A stretch of DNA of 26,288 nt from positions 1 to 26,288 of the forward strand of contig CBDUCN010000024.1 of assembly GCA_965365655.1 (NCBI GenBank). The letters run 5' to 3'. The notes below the pieces were generated by a model. The model saw only the letters and a list, made by a program, of their open reading frames with translations. It was not told where the DNA came from and made no database searches. The DNA comes from JBFHNV01 sp965365655 (GTDB lineage Bacteria > Pseudomonadota > Gammaproteobacteria > HK1). The translations under genes were made by a program, and so were the position numbers. Below, one piece after another: positions 6,672-14,571 of the stretch (within the stretch, counting starts at the first letter, position 1; each line of letters starts with the position of its first letter).

Positions 6672-7861
6672 TGTGTGACGTGTGCGGGTGCGGCGCCGGC
6701 GAGGTGACGGTGGACGGCCGGGCGCACGGGCACGGCGGCGTCGCGCGGGTCCCCGCGCACCCGCATCGCCACGGTCACGCGCATGGCGACGGCGATCATC
6801 ATGCGCACGGTCACGCGCACGGCGATGGCGATCACCATGTCCACGGTCACGCGCACGGCGATGGCGATCACGATGTCCACCGTCACGCGCACGGCGATGG
6901 CGATCACCATGTCCACGGTCACGCGCACGGCGACGGCGGGCACCATGCCCACGGTCACGCGCACGGCGACGGCGATCACCATCCGCACCGGCACGGCCAT
7001 CACCATCATCATCGCGATGAGCATCACGGTCGCCGCGATGGCCGCCGGCACGCGCCCGGCCACGAACGGGACGACGCGGACCTGCACTTTGGCGAGGGCC
7101 CCGCGCGCGCCCACGCCCCGGGCCTCAGCCAGGCGCGCATGGTGCGCATCGAGCGGGACATCCTGGCCCACAACGACGCGTTTGCGGCGCGCAACCGTGC
7201 GCGCTTCGAGGCGCTGGGCGCGCTCGCGCTGAACCTCGTGTCGAGCCCGGGCTCGGGCAAGACCACGCTGCTCACGGCCACCATCGACGCGCTGGCGGGC
7301 GAGATGCCGCTGGCGGTGATCGAGGGCGACCAGCAGACCCGCAACGACGCCGAGCGCATCCGTGCGACCGGCGTGCACGCGGTGCAGGTCAACACCGGCA
7401 AGGGCTGCCACCTCGACGCGCACATGATCGAGCACGCGCTGGAGCGGCTGGCTCTCGCCCGCGACGGGGCCGCGCATGCCGGCGGCAGCGTCCTGTTCAT
7501 CGAGAACGTGGGCAACCTCGTGTGCCCGGCGGCCTTCGACCTGGGCGAGCACCACAAGGTGGTCGTGCTGTCGGTCACGGAGGGCGAGGACAAGCCGCTG
7601 AAGTACCCCGACATGTTCGCGGCGGCGGACCTCATGCTGCTGAACAAGCTGGATCTTCTGCCGTACGTGGACTTCGACGTGGACGCGTGCATCGGGCATG
7701 CACGGCGGGTCAATCCACGCATCGGCTGCCTCCGCCTGTCGGCGCGCACCGGCGACGGGATGGGCGCCTGGCTGGACTGGCTGCGCGCGTCGCGGGCCCG
7801 GGTCGCGGCGCTGGCGCCGGACGCCGCCGCGACGGCGCCGCCCGCGGATCCGCCTGCATGA
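6671..7861 (+). CDS. hypB: Hydrogenase nickel-insertion GTPase HypB with long histidine-rich region
   Basis: A 396-residue GTPase that stores nickel and hands it to the hydrogenase precursor together with HypA. The N-terminus MCDVCGCG contains the CxxCGC high-affinity nickel motif. Residues 34-105 are six copies of a 12-residue repeat (HGHAHGDGDHHV type), followed by a further His-rich stretch to about residue 130; I count about 40 histidines there. The G domain follows: Walker A SSPGSGKTT (191-199), EGDQQTRNDAERI, the metal/GTP-linked NTGKGCHLDAHM (Cys246, His247), FIENVGNLVCPAAFDLGE and the NKLD guanine motif. The His region should bind many nickel ions and gives it more length than E. coli HypB. 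It overlaps hypA (TGATG) and hypF (ATGA). Confidence 0.97.
   Translation: MCDVCGCGAGEVTVDGRAHGHGGVARVPAHPHRHGHAHGDGDHHAHGHAHGDGDHHVHGHAHGDGDHDVHRHAHGDGDHHVHGHAHGDGGHHAHGHAHGDGDHHPHRHGHHHHHRDEHHGRRDGRRHAPGHERDDADLHFGEGPARAHAPGLSQARMVRIERDILAHNDAFAARNRARFEALGALALNLVSSPGSGKTTLLTATIDALAGEMPLAVIEGDQQTRNDAERIRATGVHAVQVNTGKGCHLDAHMIEHALERLALARDGAAHAGGSVLFIENVGNLVCPAAFDLGEHHKVVVLSVTEGEDKPLKYPDMFAAADLMLLNKLDLLPYVDFDVDACIGHARRVNPRIGCLRLSARTGDGMGAWLDWLRASRARVAALAPDAAATAPPADPPA
6770..6985 (+). repeat. Six tandem 36-bp repeats encoding the His-rich region of HypB
   Basis: Units start at 6770, 6806, 6842, 6878, 6914 and 6950, each encoding HGHAHGDGDHHx or a close variant. Copies differ by a few bases, mostly in the last codons (GCG, GTC, GCC, CCG), so the array looks recently expanded. 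The unit is a multiple of three, so copy-number change would not break the frame. A degenerate His-rich continuation follows to about 7030. Confidence 0.95.
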
Positions 7862-10185
7862 GCGAACGGTCCGGCATCGACTCCGGCACGGTTCGCCTGG
7901 ACCTCACCGTGAGCGGGCAGGTGCAGGGCGTGGGATTCCGCCCGTTCGTGTACCGGCTGGCGCAGGACCTGGGGCTCGCGGGCTGGGTCGCGAACAGCGG
8001 CGAAGGCGTGCGCATCGAGGTGCAGGGCGCCGCGCCGGCGGTGGAGCGCTTCGTCGCCGGCGTGCGCGAGGGGCCGCCGCCGCTGGCGCGCGTGCAGGAC
8101 GTGCGCCTCGACCGGCTCGCCCCGCTCGCGGAGAGCGGCTTCCGGATCCGCGCGACCCGCGGCGGCGCCGTGCACACCGGGGTCGCGCCGGACACCGGGG
8201 TGTGCGGCGCGTGCCTCGCGGAGCTGTTCGACCCCGCCGACCGGCGTTACCGCTACCCGTTCATCAACTGCACGCACTGCGGGCCGCGCTTCACGATCAC
8301 CCGCGCGCTGCCCTACGACCGCGCCAGCACCAGCATGGCGGACTTTCGGCAGTGCGCGCCCTGCGCGCAGGAGTACGGCTCGCCGCTCAGCCGGCGGTTC
8401 CACGCGCAGCCCAACGCGTGCCCCGACTGCGGACCGTCGCTGGCGCTGCTCGACGGCAGCGGTGCGCCGGTGCGCGGCGCCGATCCGCTCCTCGACGCCG
8501 CGGCCCTGCTCGCCGGCGGCGCGGTGGTCGCGGTCAAGGGGCTGGGCGGCTACCACCTGGCGTGCAACGCCCGCGACGCGGATGCGGTCGCGCGGCTGCG
8601 CGCGCGCAAGCAGCGCGACGCGAAGCCCTTCGCACTGATGGTGGACTCCGTGGCGTCGGCGCGGCGCCTCGCGCGGATCGACGACGCGGAGCGGGCGCTG
8701 CTCGCGTCGTCCGAGCGGCCCGTCGTGCTGCTCGCGCGCCGCCCCGAAGCGCCGGCGCTGCCGGGCGTCGCGGACGGTCTCGACCGCCTCGGCGTGATGC
8801 TGCCGTACACGCCGCTGCATCACCTGCTGTTCCACGAGATGGCGGGCCGGCCGGCGGGGCTGCAATGGCTGGACGAGCCGCACGACGCGGTGCTGGTGAT
8901 GACCAGCGCGAACCCGTGCGGCGAGCCCATCGCGCGCGACGACGACGAGGCGCTCGCGAGGCTCTCGGGCATCGCCGACGCGTTCGTCGTCCACGACCGC
9001 GCGGTCGTCGCACGCTGTGACGACTCGGTGCTGCGCGCGGACGCGGGCGTGACCACGTTCGTGCGCCGCGCCCGCGGCCACGCGCCGGCGCCGATCGCGC
9101 TGCCGGCGGATGCGCCGCCGGTGATCGCGTTCGGCGGCCTGTTCAGGAACACCGTGTGCGTCGCGCGGGGGCGGGAGGCCTTCGTGTCCGCGCACGTCGG
9201 CGACCTCGACAATGCGGCCAGCTGCGCCGCGCAGGACGAGGCGGTCGAGCACCTGCTCGCGCTGCTGGACGTGACGCCGGGGGCCGTGGCCTGCGACCTG
9301 CACCCGGACTTCCACAGCACCTGCGCCGCGGCGCGCTTCGCCGCCGAGCGCGGCATCGAGCTGGTGCAGGTGCAGCACCACCACGCGCACGTCGCCGCGG
9401 TCGCGGCGGAACAAGGCATCGACGGGCCGCTGCTGGGCGTGGCGCTCGACGGCGTCGGCCTCGGTGACGACGGCGGCGCGTGGGGCGGCGAGCTGCTGCA
9501 CGTGGACGGCGCCGCGATGCGCCGGCTCGGACGCCTGCGGCCGCTGGCGCTGCCCGGGGGCGACCGCGCGGCGCGCGAGCCCTGGCGCATGGGCGCGAGC
9601 GCGCTGCACGCGCTGGGCCATGGCGGCGCCATCGAGGCGCGCTTCGACGAGCCGGGCGCGGCCGCGGTGCGCCAGATGCTCGAGCGCGGCGTGAACTGCC
9701 CGCCCACCAGCAGCGCGGGGCGGCTGTTCGACGCCGCCGCGGCGCTGCTGGACGTGCGCCGGGTGAACCGCTTCGAGGCCGACGCCGCGATGGCGCTGGA
9801 GGCGCTGACCGCCGGCATGCCGGCGCAGCGCCCGGACCCGGACCTGTGGCGCATCGACGACGCGCTGCAGCTCGACCTGCGCCCGCTGCTCGGGCGCCTG
9901 ATGACCACCGCGGCGCCGCACCTGGGCGCGACCCTGTTCCACGACACGCTGGCCGTGGCGGTCGCGCACTGGGCGGCCGCCGCCGCGGCGGACACGGGCC
10001 TCGACCGGGTCGCGCTCACGGGCGGCTGCCTGCTGAACCGTCGCCTCGCGCTGCGCCTGGACGAGGAGCTTCGCGCGCTGGGGCTCGCGCCGCTGCGCGC
10101 GTCGCGGGTGCCGCCCCACGACGGGGGCCTCAGCCTGGGCCAGGCGTGGGTCGCGGCCTGCCTGCACCGCGAGCGGTGCGCCTGA
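7858..10185 (+). CDS. hypF: Carbamoyltransferase HypF (cyanide-ligand synthesis)
   Basis: A 775-residue enzyme that uses carbamoyl phosphate and ATP to carbamoylate the C-terminal cysteine of HypE, the first step to the cyanide ligands. All domains are present in order: an acylphosphatase-like domain (VQGVGFRPFVYRLAQ, about residues 20-35), two zinc fingers starting CGAC (C116, C119) and CTHC (C138, C141) followed by the CAPCAQEY and CPDCG pairs, a YrdC-like domain (KGLGGYHLACNARD, from about 227) and a Kae1/TobZ-like domain (FGGLFRNTVC from about 425; VQHHHAHVAAVAAEQG about 505-520; DGVGLGDDGGAWGGELL). Length is normal. The ATG overlaps the hypB stop (ATGA). Its stop is one base before hypC. 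Confidence 0.97.
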   Translation: MSERSGIDSGTVRLDLTVSGQVQGVGFRPFVYRLAQDLGLAGWVANSGEGVRIEVQGAAPAVERFVAGVREGPPPLARVQDVRLDRLAPLAESGFRIRATRGGAVHTGVAPDTGVCGACLAELFDPADRRYRYPFINCTHCGPRFTITRALPYDRASTSMADFRQCAPCAQEYGSPLSRRFHAQPNACPDCGPSLALLDGSGAPVRGADPLLDAAALLAGGAVVAVKGLGGYHLACNARDADAVARLRARKQRDAKPFALMVDSVASARRLARIDDAERALLASSERPVVLLARRPEAPALPGVADGLDRLGVMLPYTPLHHLLFHEMAGRPAGLQWLDEPHDAVLVMTSANPCGEPIARDDDEALARLSGIADAFVVHDRAVVARCDDSVLRADAGVTTFVRRARGHAPAPIALPADAPPVIAFGGLFRNTVCVARGREAFVSAHVGDLDNAASCAAQDEAVEHLLALLDVTPGAVACDLHPDFHSTCAAARFAAERGIELVQVQHHHAHVAAVAAEQGIDGPLLGVALDGVGLGDDGGAWGGELLHVDGAAMRRLGRLRPLALPGGDRAAREPWRMGASALHALGHGGAIEARFDEPGAAAVRQMLERGVNCPPTSSAGRLFDAAAALLDVRRVNRFEADAAMALEALTAGMPAQRPDPDLWRIDDALQLDLRPLLGRLMTTAAPHLGATLFHDTLAVAVAHWAAAAAADTGLDRVALTGGCLLNRRLALRLDEELRALGLAPLRASRVPPHDGGLSLGQAWVAACLHRERCA

Positions 10186-10186
10186 G

Positions 10187-10414
10187 ATGTGTCTCGCGAT
10201 TCCGGCGCAGGTGATCGAGCTTCGCGACGGCGACGAGGCGCTGGTCGAGACCGGCGGCGTGCGCAAGGCCATCTCACTCGCGCTGGTGGACGACGTGGGC
10301 GTCGGGGACTGGGTGATCGTGCACGTGGGCTACGCGCTGCAGCGACTGGACCCGGACGAGGCCGAGCGCACGCTCGCGCTGTTCGCCGAGGTGCAGGCAG
10401 TGAGCGGGGCGTGA
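10187..10414 (+). CDS. hypC: Hydrogenase assembly chaperone HypC
   Basis: A 75-residue chaperone that binds HypD to receive the Fe(CN)2CO unit and carries it to the large-subunit precursor. It starts MCLAIPAQV; the Cys2 is the essential residue of the family, exposed after Met removal. The VGDWVIVHVGYALQRLD block contains the conserved His (about 46). Length is typical. It begins one base after the hypF stop, and its TGA overlaps the GTG start of hypD. Only one hypC-type gene is present in the window. Confidence 0.96.
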   Translation: MCLAIPAQVIELRDGDEALVETGGVRKAISLALVDDVGVGDWVIVHVGYALQRLDPDEAERTLALFAEVQAVSGA

Positions 10415-11757
10415 AGTACGTCGACGAGTACCGCGACGGGCGTCTCGCCCGCGGCATCGCCGCGGCCATCGCCCGCGAGGCGGACCCGGCGCGCGACTAT
10501 CACTTCATGGAGTTCTGCGGCGGCCACACCCACGCGATCGCGCGCTACGGCATCGTGGACCTGCTGCCGCGCAACGTGCACCTGGTGCACGGCCCCGGCT
10601 GCCCGGTGTGCGTGCTGCCGGTGGGCCGGCTGCAGGACGCGATCGCGCTGGCGCGCGAGCCCGGCGTGACGCTGTGCACCTACGCCGACATGGTGCGGGT
10701 GCCGGCGCGCGGCGGCGAGAGTCTGCTGCGCGCGAAGGCCGACGGCGCGGACGTGCGCATGGTGTACTCGGTGAACGACGCGCTGGCCGTCGCGCGCGCC
10801 GAGCCGGGGCGCGAGGTGGTGTTCTTCGCGATCGGCTTCGAGACCACGACGCCGCCGACCGCGGTCGCGATCCGCCGGGCGGCGGCCGAGGGCCTCGCCA
10901 ACTTCTCGGTGTTCTGCAACCACGTCCTCACGCCGTCGGCGATCGCGAGCATCCTGGAATCCCCCGAGGTGCGCGAGATCGGCAGCGTGCCGGTGGACGG
11001 CTTCGTCGGCCCCGCCCACGTCAGCACCGTGATCGGCTCGCGGCCGTACGAGTTCTTCGCCGAGGAGTACCGGCGCCCGGTGGTGATCGCGGGCTTCGAG
11101 CCGCTGGACGTGATGCAGGCGGTGCTGATGCTGGTGCGCCAGCGCAACGACGGCCGTGCCGAGGTGGAGAACGAGTTCATCCGCGCGGTGACCCGCGACG
11201 GCAACCTGAAGGCGCAGCGCCTCGTCGCCGAGGTGTTCGAGCTGCGCAAGCACTTCGACTGGCGGGGCCTGGGCCTGGTCCCGTACAGCGCGCTGCGCAT
11301 CAAGCAGGCGTACGCGGCGTTCGACGCGGAGCGCCGCTTCGCCGTGCCGGGACTCAGCGTCGCCGATCCGAAGGCCTGCGAGTGCGGCGCGATCCTGCGC
11401 GGCGTGAAGCGGCCCGCGGACTGCAAGGTGTTCGGCAACGCGTGCACCCCGGAGACGCCGATCGGCTCGTGCATGGTCTCCTCCGAAGGCGCCTGCGCCG
11501 CGCACTACACCTACGGGCGGTATCGGGACGTCGCGCCGCCCGTCAGGGCGGCGCGCGGAGCGGAACAGCGGACCGTCAGGGCGGCGCGCGAAGCGGAACA
11601 GCGGACCGTCAGGGCGGCGCGCGGAGCGGAACAGCGGCCCGTCAGGGCGGCGGGCGGAGGGGAACAGCGGCCCGTCAGGGCAGCGCGCGGGGAAGGGCAG
11701 TCGCCCGTCAGCGCGGCGGGCGGAGGGGAACGGCCGCCCGCGAGGTCGGCGCCGTGA
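10411..11757 (+). CDS. hypD: Fe(CN)2CO assembly protein HypD with an unusual repeat-built C-terminal tail
   Basis: HypD is the [4Fe-4S] scaffold on which iron receives its CN and CO ligands. Residues 1-373 are a normal HypD: MEFCGGHTHAI (C36), HGPGCPVC (C64, C67), GFETTTPPTA, and the C-terminal cluster and thiol cysteines in ACECG (323, 325), DCKVFGNACTPE (338, 345) and IGSCMVSSEGACAAHY (354, 362). A standard protein would end here near YTYGRY. Instead the frame runs on for about 75 residues built of 11-residue repeats (VRAARGAEQRT type) rich in Arg, Ala, Glu and Gln. The GTG at 10411 overlaps the hypC stop (GTGA) and starts MKYVDEYRDG, as in the family. The stop again overlaps the hypE start. 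Core assignment is certain; the tail is unexplained. Confidence 0.96.
   Translation: MKYVDEYRDGRLARGIAAAIAREADPARDYHFMEFCGGHTHAIARYGIVDLLPRNVHLVHGPGCPVCVLPVGRLQDAIALAREPGVTLCTYADMVRVPARGGESLLRAKADGADVRMVYSVNDALAVARAEPGREVVFFAIGFETTTPPTAVAIRRAAAEGLANFSVFCNHVLTPSAIASILESPEVREIGSVPVDGFVGPAHVSTVIGSRPYEFFAEEYRRPVVIAGFEPLDVMQAVLMLVRQRNDGRAEVENEFIRAVTRDGNLKAQRLVAEVFELRKHFDWRGLGLVPYSALRIKQAYAAFDAERRFAVPGLSVADPKACECGAILRGVKRPADCKVFGNACTPETPIGSCMVSSEGACAAHYTYGRYRDVAPPVRAARGAEQRTVRAAREAEQRTVRAARGAEQRPVRAAGGGEQRPVRAARGEGQSPVSAAGGGERPPARSAP
11540..11737 (+). repeat. Six tandem 33-bp repeats forming the HypD C-terminal tail
   Basis: Units begin at 11540, 11573, 11606, 11639, 11672 and 11705, each starting CCGTCAGSGCRGCG. 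Units 1, 2 and 3 differ from each other by only one or two bases; unit 4 differs from unit 3 by two; units 5 and 6 are more diverged. This gradient suggests recent duplication at the 5' side. Unit length keeps the hypD frame open. There are no spacers between units, so it is a minisatellite and not a CRISPR array. Confidence 0.95.
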
Positions 11758-12815
11758 GCGCGGCGCGCACGGGCGCCGCGCGCGGCTACGTTCGGCCGAT
11801 CGACTTCAGGCGCGGCCGCGTGGAGATGGTTCACGGCGGCGGCGGCAAGGCCATGGCGCAGCTGATCGACGAGCTGTTCCTGCGCGCGTTCGACAACGAG
11901 TGGCTGCGCCCGCTCGCCGACCAGGCGCGCTTCGCGCTGCCGCCCGGGCGCGTCGCGATGGCGAGCGACAGTCACGTCGTGTCTCCGCTGTTCTTCCCGG
12001 GCGGCGACATCGGCTCTCTCGCCGTGCACGGCACCGTCAACGACGTCGCGATGTCCGGCGCGCGCCCGCTCTACCTCGCCGCGACCTTCATCATCGAGGA
12101 GGGCTTTCCGCTCTCGGACCTGAAACGCATCGTCGACTCCATGGCCGCGGCCGCGCGCGCGGCGGAGGTCGCCGTGGTGACCGGCGACACCAAGGTGGTC
12201 GAGCAGGGCAAGGGCGACGGCGTGTTCATCACGACGACGGGCGTGGGCGTGATCCCGCACGGCGTGGATCTCGCGCCGCACGCGGTGCGCGCGGGTGACC
12301 GCATCGTGGTGAGCGGGCCGATCGGGGACCACGGCGTGGCGGTCATGTCGCTGCGCGAGAACCTCACCTTCGAGACCGACATCCGCTCCGACTCCGCGGC
12401 GCTGAACGGGCTGGTCGCGGACATGGTGGCGGCGGCCCCCGGCCTTCGCTGCCTGCGCGACCCCACGCGCGGCGGACTGGCGACCTGCCTCAACGAGGTC
12501 GCGAGCCAGGCCGGCGTCGGCATGCTGATCCGCGAGGACGACGTGCCGGTGAACACCGGCGTGCGCGCGGCGTGCGAGTTCCTGGGCCTGGACCCGCTGT
12601 ACGTGGCCAACGAGGGCAGGCTGGTGGGCTGGTGCGCGCCGGAGGAGGTCGCGACGCTGCTCGCGGCGATGCGCGCCCACCCGCTCGGGGCGCAGGCCGC
12701 GGTCGTCGGCGAGGTGCACGAGGACGCGAACTGCTTCGTGCAGATGCAGACGGCCTTCGGCGGGCGGCGCAACGTCGACTGGCTGACCGGCGAGCAGCTG
12801 CCGAGGATCTGCTGA
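11754..12815 (+). CDS. hypE: Hydrogenase maturation protein HypE (thiocyanate-forming dehydratase)
   Basis: A 353-residue PurM/AIRS-fold enzyme that dehydrates the thiocarboxamide made by HypF on its C-terminal Cys, giving the thiocyanate that donates CN to HypC-HypD. The protein ends LPRIC, so the essential terminal cysteine (353) is present. Other family blocks are MVHGGGGKAM, ASDSHVVSPLFFPGGDIG, HGTVNDVAMSGA, VTGDTKVVEQGKGDG and LRDPTRGGLAT. The GTG at 11754 overlaps the hypD stop (GTGA); it begins about a dozen residues before the conserved core (VRPIDFRRGRVEMVHG). The next gene starts directly after its stop. Confidence 0.97.
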   Translation: MSAARTGAARGYVRPIDFRRGRVEMVHGGGGKAMAQLIDELFLRAFDNEWLRPLADQARFALPPGRVAMASDSHVVSPLFFPGGDIGSLAVHGTVNDVAMSGARPLYLAATFIIEEGFPLSDLKRIVDSMAAAARAAEVAVVTGDTKVVEQGKGDGVFITTTGVGVIPHGVDLAPHAVRAGDRIVVSGPIGDHGVAVMSLRENLTFETDIRSDSAALNGLVADMVAAAPGLRCLRDPTRGGLATCLNEVASQAGVGMLIREDDVPVNTGVRAACEFLGLDPLYVANEGRLVGWCAPEEVATLLAAMRAHPLGAQAAVVGEVHEDANCFVQMQTAFGGRRNVDWLTGEQLPRIC

Positions 12816-14537
12816 GTGCGCATCCTGCTCCTGTGTCACGCGTTCAACAGCCTCACGCAGCGCCTGTTCGTGGAGCTCGAGCGCCGCGGCCACGAGGTGA
12901 GCGTGGAGCTCGACATCCACGACGACGTGACCGTGGAGGCGGCCGGGCTGTGGCAGCCCGACGTGGTGATCGCGCCGTTCCTGAAGCGGCGCATCCCGCA
13001 CGCCGTGTGGTCGCGCTGGATCACGCTGGTGGTGCACCCGGGCATCGAGGGCGACCGCGGGCCGTCGGCGCTGGACTGGGCCGTGCAGGAGCGCGAGCGT
13101 GAGTGGGGTGTGACGGTGCTGCAGGCGGTGGAGGCGTTCGACGCCGGGCCGGTGTGGGAGAGCATCGCGTTCCCGATGCGCGAGGCCAGCAAGGCGAGCC
13201 TGTACCGCAACGAGGTCACCGACGCGGCGGTGCGAGGGGTGCTGCGCGCGCTCGCGCGCATCGCGTCAGGGGAGCGCGTCCCGCGCCGCCGCGGCGTCGA
13301 TTCGCCCGTGCGCGGGAGGGCCCGCCCGCCGATGCGGCAGGCCGATCGGCGCATCGACTGGACGCGCGACGACAGCGCCGGGGTGCTCGCGAAGATCCGT
13401 GCCGCGGACGGCGTGCCCGGCGTTCGCGACACGCTGCTCGGCGCCGAGGTCCACCTCCACGACGCGTGGCCCGAGGACGCGCTTCGCGGCGCGCCGGGGG
13501 ACGTGATCGCGCACCGCGACGGCGCCATCTGCCGCGCGACGGGCGACGGCGCGGTGTGGATCACGCACCTTCGCCCCGCAGGCCGCGGCGACGGCGCGAT
13601 CAAGCTGCCCGCGATGACCGTGCTCGGAGATCGTGCGCGCCACGTTCCGCCGGCGCCGCCGCCGGCGCACGACGACGATCGGCGCACCTTCCGCGAGATC
13701 CGGTGGCGGCGTCGCGGCGCGGTGGGATTCCTGCACTTCGACTTCCTGAACGGCGCGATGGGAACGGCGCAGTGCGGGCGTCTGCTCGCCGCGTTCCGCG
13801 ACGCGTGCGCGAGCGGCGTGCGGGTGGTCGTGCTGATGGGCGGCGTCGACTTCTGGTCCAACGGCATCCACCTGAACGTGATCGAGGCGGCGTCGAGTCC
13901 TGCCGACGAGTCGTGGCGCAACATCAACGCGATGGACGATCTGACGCACGCGATCATCACTGCCGACGGCGTGCTCACGGTGGCTGCGCTGCGCGGAAAC
14001 GCCGGCGCGGGCGGCGTGTTCCTCGCGCTGGCCGCGGACGAGGTGCTGGCGCGCCGCGGCGTCGTCCTCAACCCGCACTACCGCAACATGGGCAACCTCT
14101 ACGGGTCGGAGTACTGGAGCTACCTGTTGCCGCGGCGGGTGGGGGAGGACGGTGCGCGCGAGATCATGCGCGCCCGGCTGCCGATGGACGCCGACGGCGC
14201 CCACGCCGCGGGCCTGCTGGACGGCGTGCTGGACGGTGACGCGGCGGCGTTCGCCGCCGCCGTCACGGCGCATGCCGAATCCCTGGCGGCCGACCCCGGG
14301 CTGGACTCGCGCCTCGCCGCGAAGCGCGCAGGCCTCGCGCGCGCAGAGGCGCACAGGCCGCTGGAGAGCTACCGCGAGGACGAGCTCGCGCGCATGCGCC
14401 TCAACTTCTACGGCTTCGACCCGAGCTACCACGTGGCGCGCTATGCATTCGTGCACAAGCGGCCGCACTCTTGGACGCCTCTGCACCTCGCGCGCCACCG
14501 CGATCGCGCGCTCCCGCGCCGCGCGGTGACGACGTGA
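12816..14537 (+). CDS. hoxX: HoxX/HypX, CO-releasing hydrogenase maturation enzyme
   Basis: A 573-residue two-domain protein. The N-terminal part (about 1-280) is a formyltransferase-like domain with LLLCHAFNSLTQRLFVEL and HPGIEGDRGPSALDWAV (His about 74). The C-terminal part (about 295-520) is crotonase-like (GAVGFLHFDFLNGAMGTAQC, GGVDFWSNGIHLNVIEAA, NAGAGGVFLALAADEVLARRG, NPHYRNMGNLYGSEYWSYLLPRRVG). Family knowledge: HypX moves a formyl group from formyl-tetrahydrofolate to CoA and releases CO from formyl-CoA, supplying the CO ligand under aerobic conditions. Its presence therefore points to a hydrogenase made in air. The GTG at 12816 abuts the hypE stop and has GAGGA upstream. It is the last gene of the operon; the next gene is convergent. 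Confidence 0.95.
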   Translation: MRILLLCHAFNSLTQRLFVELERRGHEVSVELDIHDDVTVEAAGLWQPDVVIAPFLKRRIPHAVWSRWITLVVHPGIEGDRGPSALDWAVQEREREWGVTVLQAVEAFDAGPVWESIAFPMREASKASLYRNEVTDAAVRGVLRALARIASGERVPRRRGVDSPVRGRARPPMRQADRRIDWTRDDSAGVLAKIRAADGVPGVRDTLLGAEVHLHDAWPEDALRGAPGDVIAHRDGAICRATGDGAVWITHLRPAGRGDGAIKLPAMTVLGDRARHVPPAPPPAHDDDRRTFREIRWRRRGAVGFLHFDFLNGAMGTAQCGRLLAAFRDACASGVRVVVLMGGVDFWSNGIHLNVIEAASSPADESWRNINAMDDLTHAIITADGVLTVAALRGNAGAGGVFLALAADEVLARRGVVLNPHYRNMGNLYGSEYWSYLLPRRVGEDGAREIMRARLPMDADGAHAAGLLDGVLDGDAAAFAAAVTAHAESLAADPGLDSRLAAKRAGLARAEAHRPLESYREDELARMRLNFYGFDPSYHVARYAFVHKRPHSWTPLHLARHRDRALPRRAVTT

Positions 14538-14571
14538 GCGCGGCGCGGGACGCGGGGCCGTTCGCGCGCGG

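Noticed and set aside
6770..6985. CRISPR-like or regulatory repeat in hypB
   Set aside because: A contiguous coding tandem repeat giving the His-rich region known for HypB proteins.
7024..10272. Very long minus-strand open frame (over 1000 codons) opposite hypF/hypB
   Set aside because: Its translation is Arg/Ala/His-rich without any domain, and the plus strand encodes complete hypB and hypF with all motifs. It is the usual antisense shadow in GC-rich DNA.
11540..11737. CRISPR array at the 33-bp repeats
   Set aside because: Units are directly adjacent with no unique spacers, lie inside a coding frame, and there are no cas genes.
11511..13037. 508-codon minus-strand open frame opposite the hypD tail and hypE
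   Set aside because: Shadow of hypE; the opposite strand of the repeats is also open only because 33 is a multiple of three.
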